A stretch of DNA of 64,000 nt from an uncultured Prochlorococcus sp. (GCA_902628235.1 CACOMD010000001.1:238973-302972), one strand, 5' to 3'; positions 32,057-44,074 are shown, counted from the first letter of the stretch. Program-made: numbers and translations. Notes: generated by a model from the sequence alone, not told the origin.

Positions 32057-32338
32057 ATGAAAAGATTAGATTTAATTTTTAGTGAAAGGGAACTTCAAAC
32101 AATCCTAAAAACTTTAGAGAATGCCGATGTTCCAGGTTATACAGTAATGAAGCATGCAACAGGTAGAGGTCCTGAAAGAGTTGTGACTGAGGATATGGAA
32201 TTCACTGGACTAGGTGCGAACGCACATGTAATTGTGTTTTGCGAACAAGAAATAATTGATAAAATGAGAGATGAAATAAGATCTGTACTTAGCTATTACG
32301 GTGGAGTGGCATATATATCAGAGGCGACACCATTATAA
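32057..32338 (+). CDS. PII-like (SbtB-type) regulatory protein
   Basis: Small PII-like fold, 3 bp downstream of SbtA gene; PGYTVMKHATGRGPE... Confidence 0.82.
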   Translation: MKRLDLIFSERELQTILKTLENADVPGYTVMKHATGRGPERVVTEDMEFTGLGANAHVIVFCEQEIIDKMRDEIRSVLSYYGGVAYISEATPL

Positions 32339-32355
32339 GAACAAAAAAGATTCAT

Positions 32356-33312
32356 TCAGGAATGAATCCAATCAACTCTAATATTTTTTCTACTGTTTAA
32401 ATATCTATCAATTGACATAGCCGCAATGCATCCATCAGAAGCAGCAACAACTGCTTGTTTGAAGGGAGTATTTCTTATATCTCCAATAGCCCAAACCCCC
32501 TCAGAGTTTGTTGACATAAAGTCGTCAACAATAACTCCTCCATCCTCTTTAAGTGCAATTTGATCTCCAACAAAATCTGTAATTGGTTTTGATCCACTCA
32601 TATAGACAAACACACCCTCTAATGCAAGTTTAATTGGTTGTTCTTCCTGTTTATTTTTAACCGTAATATTGTTAACACCCATATCATCCCCAGCTATTTC
32701 AAGTAAACGAGTTCTACTCCAATGTTTAACATTTGATAATTGCATAAGTTCCATAGCCTCTTCATTATCGGACTTTGGATCACTTGAGGTAATCCAATGA
32801 ACAGTAGAGGCAAATTTTGTCAAAACATTAGCTTCTTCAATAGCCTCCTTATTGGCACCAATCACTGCTACCTCTCTACCTTTATAAAATGCTCCATCAC
32901 ATGTAGCACAATAACTCACACCTCTACCCAAGAAGTCTGCCTCACCTTTAAATGATGCAGGTCTACCCATCGCTCCACTCGCTAGAACGAGAGATTTACC
33001 TTTAAAGGTACCTTCAGGAGTATATACAGTTTTCCACTCCCCAGACACATCAATTCCAAATACTTGCGCTCTTCTATAATCTGTACCATATTCGATAGCT
33101 TGTTCTCTCATTAAATCAAGAAGTTTTTCGCCACTAATATCAACTGGTACTCCTGGATAATTAGCAATTTGATGAGTTATTGCAAGTGCACCAACAGATG
33201 GATTTTTATCCAATATAATTGTTTTTAAATTCGCTCTGGATGTATATAAAGCACAAGTACATCCTGCTGGACCACCTCCAATAATAACAACATCAGATTC
33301 AAAAATTTCCAA
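32356..33312 (-). CDS. Thioredoxin-reductase-like flavoprotein
   Basis: GGGPAGCTCALY FAD motif, YCATCDGAFY redox-active CxxC, AIGDIR. Confidence 0.9.
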   Translation of the reverse strand: MEIFESDVVIIGGGPAGCTCALYTSRANLKTIILDKNPSVGALAITHQIANYPGVPVDISGEKLLDLMREQAIEYGTDYRRAQVFGIDVSGEWKTVYTPEGTFKGKSLVLASGAMGRPASFKGEADFLGRGVSYCATCDGAFYKGREVAVIGANKEAIEEANVLTKFASTVHWITSSDPKSDNEEAMELMQLSNVKHWSRTRLLEIAGDDMGVNNITVKNKQEEQPIKLALEGVFVYMSGSKPITDFVGDQIALKEDGGVIVDDFMSTNSEGVWAIGDIRNTPFKQAVVAASDGCIAAMSIDRYLNSRKNIRVDWIHS

Positions 33313-33585
33313 TTTAGTGCAACTCCATTAATGCATTAACTTATTGTTTGGTTAGAAAACTTCTATTCTCCACCTGATATATAAGTTAGAAGAAAAAAAC
33401 TAAAAAAGTACAATATAGATACAAACTTAAATAGGCATAATTTTTTTTGTAAACATTATTTTCATTATATTTTGCATAAATAAAAGCTACAAATATAAAT
33501 TTTTAAAAACTAAATGAATTTACTGATTTCATTTATTTCATATACTATTAAAGATAGAAATGATAATTAATAGTTTAATAAATTT

Positions 33586-33891
33586 ATGTCTAACTCTGAT
33601 TATTTAATTAAAGCTACTGTTAAAAAAATTAGTGAAAGAATAAATAAGACTTTTATAGGGAAAGTTGAAGAGGCTGCTAATGTAGCTCAAGAAGCTCCAC
33701 AAATATTAAAAAAAGAGATTGAAAACCTTAAAGATGAGATAATCCAAGAAGCTAAAAGACTAGAAGAAATTGATTGTGATGATAATTTAAGAGAACCAGA
33801 ATCATCATTAAATCCTAAAATTGAACAATCTTTAGAGAAAATTCAATCAATTAAAACTTATTTAGAAAATTTAAATGATTTAATTGAGTAA
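33586..33891 (+). CDS. Hypothetical coiled-coil-like protein
   Basis: 101-aa ORF 5 bp upstream of UbiB-like gene. Confidence 0.6.
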   Translation: MSNSDYLIKATVKKISERINKTFIGKVEEAANVAQEAPQILKKEIENLKDEIIQEAKRLEEIDCDDNLREPESSLNPKIEQSLEKIQSIKTYLENLNDLIE

Positions 33892-33896
33892 AAAAT

Positions 33897-35564
33897 ATGT
33901 TTAAATCAAAATTATTTTTTCACTTAAAAAAATTAAAAAGAAGCTTTCTTATATGGAAAACGCTTTGTTTTCTTCTAATAGGTCTATGGTTTGATAATTT
34001 TATTTTTAAGTTTTTTTTAAAATCATCCGATCAAAAAATCCATTTGCAAAAAAAGAGAGCGAGGTGGTTTACAAACGAATTAATTCAGCTTGGTTCAGCC
34101 TTTATAAAAATTGGACAACTTCTTTCTGCAAGACCTGACCTAATTCCAAAGACATGGATAAAAGAATTGACAACTTTACAAGATGCAGTTCCTCCCTTCT
34201 CATTCACAAAAGCGACCCAAATCATAAGAGAAGAATTAAATAATAATTACGAAAATATTAAACGAATAGATTCTTTACCAATTGGTTCTGCCTCGCTAGC
34301 TCAAGTTCATAAAGCGACTTTAAAAAATGGAAAGAAAGTAGTTTTTAAAGTGCAAAGACCAAATTTAAAGACATTATTCAAAATTGATCTAGATATTATG
34401 CAACAAATTGCTTTTATCTTGCAAAAGAATAGGAATTGGAGCAAAGGGAAAAATTGGGTAGCAATAGCAAAAGAATGTAGAAAAGTGCTTATGAAAGAAT
34501 TAGATTTCAATTGTGAAGCTCAATATGCTGCAAGATTTAGGCAACAATTTCTTGATGATGAAAATATACTTATTCCTGAGGTTATATGGGATATGAGTAC
34601 TGAAAAAGTACTTTGCCTCACATATCTTAAAGGTATAAAAATAAGTAATATTAAAGATTTAAAAGATCAAAATTATAATTTGACAAAAATTGCAGAGGTT
34701 GGCGCAATTAGCTATCTCAAACAACTAATAAATTATGGTTTCTTTCATGCTGATCCGCATCCGGGTAATTTAGCAATCTCCAATGAGGGCAAATTAATTT
34801 TCTATGACTTTGGAATGATGGGCAATATTACCAATAATTTGCAAAAGAGAATTGGTTCTATGGTTAAATCAGCGGCTTTGAGAGATGCATCATCCTTAGT
34901 ATCTCAGCTCCAGGAGGCAGGATTGATTTCGGAAGGAATTGATGTAGGACCTATTCGAAGATTAGTCAGGCTTATGCTCAAAGAAGCATTAACCCCTCCT
35001 TTTAGTCCTAATATTATTGATAAACTTTCAGGGGATTTATATGAACTTGTTTATGAAACTCCTTTTCAACTTCCAGTTGATCTTATTTTTGTAATGCGGG
35101 CCTTATCAACATATGAAGGAGTTGGTAGGATGTTAGATCCTAGCTTTAATCTTGTATCAATTACAAAACCTTATTTAATTTCTATTATGTCTTCAAATAA
35201 TCAAAGTCCGAATGATTTAATTAATCAGCTCGGTAGGCAAGTTGGTGAAATAAGTTCAAAAGCTGTTGGGATACCAAAAAGGATTGATGACAGTTTAGAA
35301 AGATTAGAACAAGGAGATTTACAACTTCAAGTAAGAATGGGTGAATCAGATAGGCAATTCAAAAATATGTTTACAGCTCAAAAATCACTTGGACATTCAA
35401 TATTAATTGGCAGTCTTACTATTGCATCAGCCTTATTAGTGTCTAAAAATAGCTCAAATCTTGCAATTTTTCCTATTATTTTTGCTGCTCCAATAACTTT
35501 AGATTGGATTAATTGTCAATTAAAAATGAGAAAGGGTTCAAGATTAGAAAGATTTAAAAAATAA
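33897..35564 (+). CDS. ABC1/UbiB-family atypical kinase
   Basis: ELIQLGSAFIKIGQLLSARPDLIP (KxGQ), PIGSASLAQVHKA, FFHADPHPGNL, YDFGMMG. Confidence 0.93.
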   Translation: MFKSKLFFHLKKLKRSFLIWKTLCFLLIGLWFDNFIFKFFLKSSDQKIHLQKKRARWFTNELIQLGSAFIKIGQLLSARPDLIPKTWIKELTTLQDAVPPFSFTKATQIIREELNNNYENIKRIDSLPIGSASLAQVHKATLKNGKKVVFKVQRPNLKTLFKIDLDIMQQIAFILQKNRNWSKGKNWVAIAKECRKVLMKELDFNCEAQYAARFRQQFLDDENILIPEVIWDMSTEKVLCLTYLKGIKISNIKDLKDQNYNLTKIAEVGAISYLKQLINYGFFHADPHPGNLAISNEGKLIFYDFGMMGNITNNLQKRIGSMVKSAALRDASSLVSQLQEAGLISEGIDVGPIRRLVRLMLKEALTPPFSPNIIDKLSGDLYELVYETPFQLPVDLIFVMRALSTYEGVGRMLDPSFNLVSITKPYLISIMSSNNQSPNDLINQLGRQVGEISSKAVGIPKRIDDSLERLEQGDLQLQVRMGESDRQFKNMFTAQKSLGHSILIGSLTIASALLVSKNSSNLAIFPIIFAAPITLDWINCQLKMRKGSRLERFKK

Positions 35565-35565
35565 A

Positions 35566-36861
<1,296 letters not shown>

Positions 36862-37183
36862 TTAATAAAAACTATATAAATCCTATTAATTGCTGAGTTA
36901 TTTGGCTAATTTCTGAAATAAAATAGAGATATAATTTTTTAAGCAAACCAAATTCGAAAGAAAGAAAATAGCCTTAAACTCAATCATAGGAGTGAATCTA
37001 AAACAAAAAAAAAGTTAATAGTAATATACCTTTATTAAAAATTTTTGTTAGTTTGTTATGAAAACAAAATTTTATAAAAAAAATATATAATTAATTCGAA
37101 AAAATATTTTATCAATCATTAAGCTAAAAATTATTTAGAATTTAAGTGCGAATGAAATTCTTGGATTAATTTTTGCATTATTT

Positions 37184-39934
37184 ATGAGCAGAACTCTTAC
37201 ATCTAATCCTGAATTATTTAGTGATCTTTCATGGGATCTTCTTTTACAAGGGGAAGAAACTGCAAAAAAATGGAAACATGATGAATTTAACATTGAACAT
37301 ATTGTTCAAACATTGTTTACCTCTAATAGATTCGTTAATTTTGTTGATAATCTAAGTATTGATCAAGATATTGTTCTAGATATTACAGAGGATTTTTTAG
37401 CAGATAATAAAGTAAGTGACTCAGATATTTTAACTATTGGAGAAGATTTGGAATTAGTACTTGATGAAGCAAATCATATCAAAACACAATGGGGATCAAA
37501 CTTAATAGAAATTCCACATCTTCTAATAGCGATTGCAAAAGATGATAGGTTAGGTTACTACGTTTTTGAACAAGGAAATTTATCATTAGAAAACTTAGAA
37601 ATACAATTAAAAAACTTTCCAATTTTTAACAAAACAAAAGATACTATTAATACTCGAAAGCAAATAGTAGATGATTCACCACATGAATTTCTTAATGAGA
37701 GTGAAAAGAAGGAGGCTATTCAAAAATCAAGTAATATTGTCCTTTCTAAAAATAAAAGTAAAAACATTGAATTTATAGAAGAATCTAATCAACGGTCAGC
37801 GCTCTCTATTTACGGAAAGGATTTAACTGCTGAAGCCAAAAAAGGATCATTTGACCCAGTCATCGGTAGAGAAACAGAAATTAATAATTTAATGCGAGTC
37901 CTGTCTAGAAGAAATAAAAATAATCCAATAATCATTGGTCATACAGGGGTTGGCAAAACAGCAATTACTTTTTTACTTGCACAGTTAATATCTCAAAAAA
38001 AGGTGCCAGATTCTTTGAAAAATCTGAAACTTATTTCACTAGATTTCGGAGCATTAGTATCAGGTACAAAATTTAGAGGACAATTAGAGGAAAGATTAAG
38101 ATCTGTACTGAATGAATTAGAAGAATCTGGCCAAAGTGTAATTCTCTTAATTGATGAGATCCACACAATATTAAATTCTGATAGGACTTCTATTGATATA
38201 AGTAGCATTTTAAAGCCGCTACTAACTGCTGGTTACTTAAGATGTATCGGCACAACAACGCCAGAAAGATTTCGCGAAAGTATTGAAAAGGATCAAGTAT
38301 TAAATAATTGTTTTCAGAAAATTTTTGTTAATGAACCATCTCTAGAATTAAGTGCCAAGATACTGAATGGGATAAAACGAAAATATGAAATACATCATGG
38401 CATTAAAATCACTAAAGAAGCGGTAATCTATGCAGCAAAGCTTGCTAATAGATACATAAGTGATAAATATCTCCCTGATAAAGCAATTGATCTGATTGAT
38501 GAAGCTGCTGCTCAATTAAAAATTGAAACAAATCTGAAACCAAAGATAATATTAAATCAAGAAAAGAATCTGGTAGAGATTAATAATTTAATTAGTAATT
38601 TATCTTTTGAAGAGAACGAACAAAAAGAGTCTTTATTAAATAAATCTGCACTGATATCTGAAAATATAGATTTTTTAAATAGTGAATGGATCAGCTTGAA
38701 AGATAAGCTATCTGAATTGATGAAGCTTTTAGAAGAAGAAGATACTTTAATCAAAATGATCGAATCATATTCTCATAATCAGTCAAATTTCAAAAAACTT
38801 GATGAATTTGAAAACTACTTATTAGAGGTGAAAAAAGATATAGACGTAATAGAGAAGTTTTTAATTACAAATAAAAATTTCGAAGTTAAATTTAAAGTCC
38901 TTCCTGAAGATATTGCAGATGTTGTATCTAAGATGACAGGTATCCCACTTTCAAAGGTAGTTTCTAATGAGCGTAAAAAATTGATTAATTTAGAGAAAGA
39001 AATTAGTTTAAAAGTCATAGGGCAAGAAAAAGCTATTACAGCTATTTCTGCAGCGATAAGAAGAGCAAGAGCAGGGATGAAAAACCCAAAAAGGCCAATA
39101 GGATCTTTTCTTTTTATGGGGCCAACTGGAGTAGGGAAAACTGAATTAGCTAAATCTCTTGCTGCATCATTATTTGATGAAGAAGAAGCTTTATTAAGGT
39201 TAGATATGAGTGAATATATGGAAAGAAATGCTGTAGCCAGATTATTAGGTGCACCTCCAGGATATGTTGGTTATGAAGAAGGGGGTCAATTAACTGAAGC
39301 CGTAAAAAGAAAGCCCTATTCTGTAATACTCCTCGATGAGATAGAAAAAGCTCATTCCGAAGTTTTTAATATTCTTCTGCAAGTACTTGACGAAGGCAGA
39401 CTTACAGATTCTCAAGGGAGCACTATTGATTTTAAAAATGCTGTAATAATTATGACCAGTAATTTAGCAGGCAAAGCAATATTAGAAAATAAAATTAAAT
39501 TAAACAACAATGATGCTAATAAAGATTTAATTAATAAAACATTGGATAAAGCTATTCATGAGTCACTCTCTTCTATGTTTCGTCCAGAGTTCTTAAATCG
39601 TATAGATGAAGTTATACAATTCGAACCATTATCTAAAGAACAATTACAGAAAATAATATCTCTTCAAATAGATGAACTTAGGAAATTACTTATGGAACAA
39701 GAAATCAATATTAATGTTGATAAAAAAGTAATAATAAAATTAGCTAACGATTCTTATGAGCCTAAATATGGAGCTAGATCTGTAAGTAGAGAAATTAGGA
39801 GACAAATTGAGAATCCGCTAGCTACAAGACTTCTAGAAAACAATTTTAAGAATAAAAAGACAATCTCAATTAAGGTTGACTCTAAAAATCAGAAAGATAT
39901 TTTATTCACTCCTAGCCCACGAGCAAAACAATAA
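37184..39934 (+). CDS. ClpB-like Hsp100 disaggregase/AAA+ protein (divergent paralog)
   Basis: Two AAA+ modules (GHTGVGKT; GPTGVGKTE), middle coiled-coil, D2 FRPEFLNRIDE. Confidence 0.93.
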   Translation: MSRTLTSNPELFSDLSWDLLLQGEETAKKWKHDEFNIEHIVQTLFTSNRFVNFVDNLSIDQDIVLDITEDFLADNKVSDSDILTIGEDLELVLDEANHIKTQWGSNLIEIPHLLIAIAKDDRLGYYVFEQGNLSLENLEIQLKNFPIFNKTKDTINTRKQIVDDSPHEFLNESEKKEAIQKSSNIVLSKNKSKNIEFIEESNQRSALSIYGKDLTAEAKKGSFDPVIGRETEINNLMRVLSRRNKNNPIIIGHTGVGKTAITFLLAQLISQKKVPDSLKNLKLISLDFGALVSGTKFRGQLEERLRSVLNELEESGQSVILLIDEIHTILNSDRTSIDISSILKPLLTAGYLRCIGTTTPERFRESIEKDQVLNNCFQKIFVNEPSLELSAKILNGIKRKYEIHHGIKITKEAVIYAAKLANRYISDKYLPDKAIDLIDEAAAQLKIETNLKPKIILNQEKNLVEINNLISNLSFEENEQKESLLNKSALISENIDFLNSEWISLKDKLSELMKLLEEEDTLIKMIESYSHNQSNFKKLDEFENYLLEVKKDIDVIEKFLITNKNFEVKFKVLPEDIADVVSKMTGIPLSKVVSNERKKLINLEKEISLKVIGQEKAITAISAAIRRARAGMKNPKRPIGSFLFMGPTGVGKTELAKSLAASLFDEEEALLRLDMSEYMERNAVARLLGAPPGYVGYEEGGQLTEAVKRKPYSVILLDEIEKAHSEVFNILLQVLDEGRLTDSQGSTIDFKNAVIIMTSNLAGKAILENKIKLNNNDANKDLINKTLDKAIHESLSSMFRPEFLNRIDEVIQFEPLSKEQLQKIISLQIDELRKLLMEQEININVDKKVIIKLANDSYEPKYGARSVSREIRRQIENPLATRLLENNFKNKKTISIKVDSKNQKDILFTPSPRAKQ

Positions 39935-39978
39935 GTTAATATACAAATAAGATAAAGTTAGTTGTTAAACTTAAATTT

Positions 39979-40227
39979 GTGACAAGTCCCTCTTCCAAGC
40001 AAGATCTATCAGAAGAAATCTCTTCAAAAAGTGATTTTGAAAAAAAGAAGAAAAACTTTTTTATCTCCACTTATGATGAACTAAAGTTAGTTGTTTGGCC
40101 AAATAAGCAGCAGTTATTTAGTGAATCAGTTGCTGTTATTATCATGGTTTCTTTTTCTGCAGCTGCCATTGCTGCTGTTAGTAGATTCTATGGATGGGCA
40201 GCTTCACAAATCTTTCAGTTAAATTAA
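39979..40227 (+). CDS. secE: Preprotein translocase subunit SecE (GTG start)
   Basis: ELKLVVWPNKQQLFSESVAVIIMV; located directly upstream of nusG. Confidence 0.93.
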   Translation: MTSPSSKQDLSEEISSKSDFEKKKKNFFISTYDELKLVVWPNKQQLFSESVAVIIMVSFSAAAIAAVSRFYGWAASQIFQLN

Positions 40228-40291
40228 TAATGTTTTTATTCTTTATTAATTTAAAATTCAATTTATTTCTAGATTTCAGTCTAAACCTATC

Positions 40292-40903
40292 ATGAGTAAA
40301 GAATCTAATAGTAGTTTAGTTTCATCTAAAGCTAATACTGGTATAGCCAGATGGTACGCAGTTCAAGTTGCTTCCAGTTGTGAGAATAAAGTAAAAGCTA
40401 CTCTTGAACAAAGATCAGTAACTTTAGGGGTCAATAATAGAATCCTTGAGATTGAAATTCCACAAACACCAGGAATAAAGTTGAAAAAAGATGGCTCAAG
40501 GCAAACAACAGAAGAGAAAGTATTTCCAGGATATGTTCTTGTAAGGATGATTTTAGACGAAGATACAATGATGGCTGTGAAAAGTACACCTAATGTTATT
40601 AATTTTGTTGGAGCAGAAGATGGTAGAGGGAGTGGAAGATCAAGAGGTCATATTAAACCTAGACCATTATCAAGACAAGAAGTAAATAGGATTTTCAAGC
40701 GAGCTTCGGAGAAAAAAGCTATTGTCAAACTAGATATTGAAGAAAAAGACAGAATTATTGTTACAAGTGGTCCTTTTAAAGACTTTCAGGGGGAAGTAAT
40801 AGAAGTATCTGGCGAGAGGAACAAATTAAAAGCATTACTATCAATTTTTGGGAGGGAGACTCCTGTAGAATTAGAATTCTCTCAAATCAACAAACAAAAC
40901 TAA
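40292..40903 (+). CDS. nusG: Transcription antitermination factor NusG
   Basis: WYAVQVASSCENKV, FPGYVLVRM, GPFKDFQGEV KOW. Confidence 0.96.
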   Translation: MSKESNSSLVSSKANTGIARWYAVQVASSCENKVKATLEQRSVTLGVNNRILEIEIPQTPGIKLKKDGSRQTTEEKVFPGYVLVRMILDEDTMMAVKSTPNVINFVGAEDGRGSGRSRGHIKPRPLSRQEVNRIFKRASEKKAIVKLDIEEKDRIIVTSGPFKDFQGEVIEVSGERNKLKALLSIFGRETPVELEFSQINKQN

Positions 40904-40970
40904 TTTAAACTAAACATGATTTATTGTATTGTTAAATAAGTATTGTAGTTTTATCTCAAATTAAAAAAAA

Positions 40971-41396
40971 ATGGCTAAAAAAGTTGTTGCATTAATTAAA
41001 TTAGCTCTTCAGGCTGGGAAAGCGAATCCAGCTCCTCCAGTTGGCCCGGCGTTAGGTCAGCATGGTGTAAACATCATGGCTTTCTGTAAAGAATACAATG
41101 CAAGAACCCAAGATAAGACTGGCTTTGTTATTCCTGTAGAAATATCAGTTTTTGAGGATAGAAGTTTTACATTTATTACAAAGACTCCACCTGCATCAGT
41201 TTTAATCACAAAAGCTGCAGGGATTGAAAAAGGTGCTGGCGAATCTGCAAAAGGTGCAGTCGGCAAAATAAGTAAAGCTCAATTAGAAGAAATAGCCAAA
41301 ACTAAGCTCCCTGATTTAAACTGTACGAGTATTGAATCTGCAATGAAAGTAATTGAAGGTACTGCTCGAAATATGGGCGTATCAATATCAGATTAA
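40971..41396 (+). CDS. rplK: 50S ribosomal protein L11
   Basis: [37 protein letters not shown]. Confidence 0.98.
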   Translation: MAKKVVALIKLALQAGKANPAPPVGPALGQHGVNIMAFCKEYNARTQDKTGFVIPVEISVFEDRSFTFITKTPPASVLITKAAGIEKGAGESAKGAVGKISKAQLEEIAKTKLPDLNCTSIESAMKVIEGTARNMGVSISD

Positions 41397-41459
41397 TACA
41401 TTCTCTAATATAAACCTTATCGGGGAGGTTATTTCTAGCCGCTTGAACCCAGACAAATT

Positions 41460-42167
41460 ATGAAAAAATTATCTAAAAGAATGGAACTTCTATCTAAAAA
41501 GATTGAAGACCGCATATATACAGCTCAAGAAGCTTTAGCCATCGTAAAAGAAAATGCAAATGCAAAATTTGACGAAACTATTGAAGCACATATTAGATTA
41601 GGTATTGATCCCAAATATACCGATCAACAGCTTCGAACCACAGTTGCTTTGCCGAATGGGACAGGACAAACTATAAAGATTGCAGTTATTACTAGTGGGG
41701 AAAACGTTTCAAAAGCAAAAACTGCAGGAGCAGATTTATTTGGTGAAGAAGATTTAGTGGAGAGTATCAATAAAGGTAATATGGATTTTGATTTATTAAT
41801 AGCGACTCCAGATATGATGCCTAAAGTTGCGAAGCTTGGACGTGTTTTAGGCCCTAGAGGTTTAATGCCAAATCCAAAAGCCGGAACTGTAACTAATGAT
41901 ATTGCAAATGCCATTAAAGAATTCAAAGCAGGTAAATTAGAATTTAGAGCAGACAAAGCGGGTATAGTACACGTTCGTTTTGGTAAAGCAAGTTTTTCTG
42001 CCAATCAATTATTTGAAAATTTAAAAACCTTACAAGAAGCAATTGATAAAAACAAGCCTAGTGGTGCAAAGGGTAAGTATTGGAAAACACTCTATTTATC
42101 TTCAACAATGGGACCATCAATTCAAATTGATATTGGTGCATTACAGGATTATCAACAAGAAAGTTAA
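41460..42167 (+). CDS. rplA: 50S ribosomal protein L1
   Basis: [20 protein letters not shown]. Confidence 0.98.
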   Translation: MKKLSKRMELLSKKIEDRIYTAQEALAIVKENANAKFDETIEAHIRLGIDPKYTDQQLRTTVALPNGTGQTIKIAVITSGENVSKAKTAGADLFGEEDLVESINKGNMDFDLLIATPDMMPKVAKLGRVLGPRGLMPNPKAGTVTNDIANAIKEFKAGKLEFRADKAGIVHVRFGKASFSANQLFENLKTLQEAIDKNKPSGAKGKYWKTLYLSSTMGPSIQIDIGALQDYQQES

Positions 42168-42179
42168 CTCTTTGTAGTA

Positions 42180-42355
42180 CAATAGATATTGCAACGATAC
42201 GACCAGAGAAAGTGGGCTAATTTAGTTTTACTAAATTGTAAATCCCACCTAGGTAGTTTTTAATTTTCATCCTTTTTTGGAGATCAAAATAAAAGCGACC
42301 CTAAATTTCTTTGTGTCGCATTTCCTGCTCTTCCTAAATTACGATCCAAAAAAGA
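42180..42355 (+). promoter_or_regulatory. L10 (rplJL) mRNA leader-like region
   Basis: About 190-nt gap before rplJ containing GTGGG...CCCAC long hairpin (42212-42248). Confidence 0.5.
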
Positions 42356-42883
42356 ATGGGCCGAACACTTGAGAATAAGCAACAAATAGTGCAAGAGATT
42401 AAAACTCTCTTAAACGAATCGGAAATGGCAGTAGTCCTTGATTTCAAAGGTCTATCAATTAAAGAAATGTCTGATTTACGAGCGAGATTGCATGCAAATC
42501 AGGGCATTTGTAAGGTTACAAAAAATTCATTAATGCGTAGAGCAATTGAAGGAGAAAGTAACTGGTCTGATTTAGATTCTTTATTAACAGGTTCTAATGC
42601 TTTTGTTTTAATAAAAGAAGATGTTGGAGGAGCTGTAAAAGCTATCCAATCATTTCAAAAAGAAACAAATAAATCCGAAACTAAAGGTGCTTTATTTGAA
42701 GGAAAACTTCTTAGCCAAGCTGAGATCAAAGAAATAGCTAATCTTCCTTCAAGAGAGGTATTAATGGCTAAGATTGCTGGCGCCTTAAATGGTGTTGCAA
42801 GCAAGCTAGCTATTGGTATCAACGAAATTCCATCTGGACTTGCAAGATCACTTAAGCAACATTCTGAAAGTTCAGAATCATAA
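42356..42883 (+). CDS. rplJ: 50S ribosomal protein L10
   Basis: [35 protein letters not shown]. Confidence 0.97.
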   Translation: MGRTLENKQQIVQEIKTLLNESEMAVVLDFKGLSIKEMSDLRARLHANQGICKVTKNSLMRRAIEGESNWSDLDSLLTGSNAFVLIKEDVGGAVKAIQSFQKETNKSETKGALFEGKLLSQAEIKEIANLPSREVLMAKIAGALNGVASKLAIGINEIPSGLARSLKQHSESSES

Positions 42884-42910
42884 ATTCCAATTCATTTATC
42901 AACAAAAAAA

Positions 42911-43306
42911 ATGTCTGCAAAAACCGAAGAAATTCTTGAATCATTAAAATCTCTTTCACTATTAGAAGCTTCTGAGCTCGTCAAGCAAATTGAAGAAACT
43001 TTTGGTGTGTCTGCTGCTGCCTCAGCAGGAGTAGTCATGGCCGCTCCAGGTGCAGGCGGTGGAGATGGAGATGGCGCAGCTGCTGAAGAGCAAAGCGAAT
43101 TCGATGTAATCTTAGAAAGTTTTGATGCATCCGCAAAAATAAAAGTTCTTAAGGTTGTCAGAAATGCTACTGGACTTGGTTTAGGAGACGCTAAAGCTCT
43201 TGTAGAAGCAGCCCCTAAGACTGTAAAAGAAGCACTCGCAAAAGCTGAAGCAGAAGCTTTAAAGAAAGAGATTGAAGAAGCCGGAGGAAAAGTTACACTT
43301 AAGTAA
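42911..43306 (+). CDS. rplL: 50S ribosomal protein L7/L12
   Basis: [37 protein letters not shown]. Confidence 0.98.
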   Translation: MSAKTEEILESLKSLSLLEASELVKQIEETFGVSAAASAGVVMAAPGAGGGDGDGAAAEEQSEFDVILESFDASAKIKVLKVVRNATGLGLGDAKALVEAAPKTVKEALAKAEAEALKKEIEEAGGKVTLK

Positions 43307-43351
43307 TAAATAAATTATTAGCCGATTGTTTCTATTATCGGCTCTAAATCT

Positions 43352-44074
43352 ATGGATAGTAGTCAAAATATTGCAATTGAAGCTGCTACAGATGGAGCCT
43401 GCAGTGGTAACCCTGGGAAAGGAGGATGGGGAGGATTAATTTTATTTGACGATGGAAGTGAGTTAGAGATTGGAGGTTTTGAAGAAAATACTACCAATAA
43501 CAGAATGGAACTTATGGCTGCTATAAAAACTTTAGAAAAATTAAAACAATTTAAAATAAAAAAAAATTTTAAATTAAGAACTGATAGTAAATACTTAATT
43601 GATGGTTATAGTAACTGGATCAATAATTGGAAGAAAAATGGATGGAAAACCAGTGCTGGGAAACCGGTGCAAAATTTAGACTTATGGCAAAAGATTGATG
43701 GACTAAGAATAAAAGAAGTAAACATGGAATTTGTGAAAGGCCATAGTGGAGATAAATATAATGAAAGAGTAGATCTAATAGCAACTAACTACAGTAAAGG
43801 TTTGTATCAACTAAAAAAGAACGAACAAGAAAATATTGTTCAAGATGATAGTGCACCCCAAGAAATAATAAATTTATATTCTCGTATTGAATTAGTTAGC
43901 AAATTTGCACAAAAAGGATTTTTATTAACAACTAGTGAATTATGCAATTTACTCTCTATTGAAGAGAATCAGGACATAAAAGAGATAAAACAATTTAATT
44001 GGCGCAATTGGGTTATTAAACCAACAAGTAAAAAACTATGGTTAATTCAAGAAAATAATCAATACTCTAAATGA
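43352..44074 (+). CDS. rnhA: Ribonuclease HI with C-terminal extension
   Basis: [45 protein letters not shown]. Confidence 0.92.
   Translation: MDSSQNIAIEAATDGACSGNPGKGGWGGLILFDDGSELEIGGFEENTTNNRMELMAAIKTLEKLKQFKIKKNFKLRTDSKYLIDGYSNWINNWKKNGWKTSAGKPVQNLDLWQKIDGLRIKEVNMEFVKGHSGDKYNERVDLIATNYSKGLYQLKKNEQENIVQDDSAPQEIINLYSRIELVSKFAQKGFLLTTSELCNLLSIEENQDIKEIKQFNWRNWVIKPTSKKLWLIQENNQYSK

Noticed and set aside
41624-42004. 126-aa minus ORF opposite rplA
   Set aside because: Antisense to a highly conserved ribosomal protein gene.
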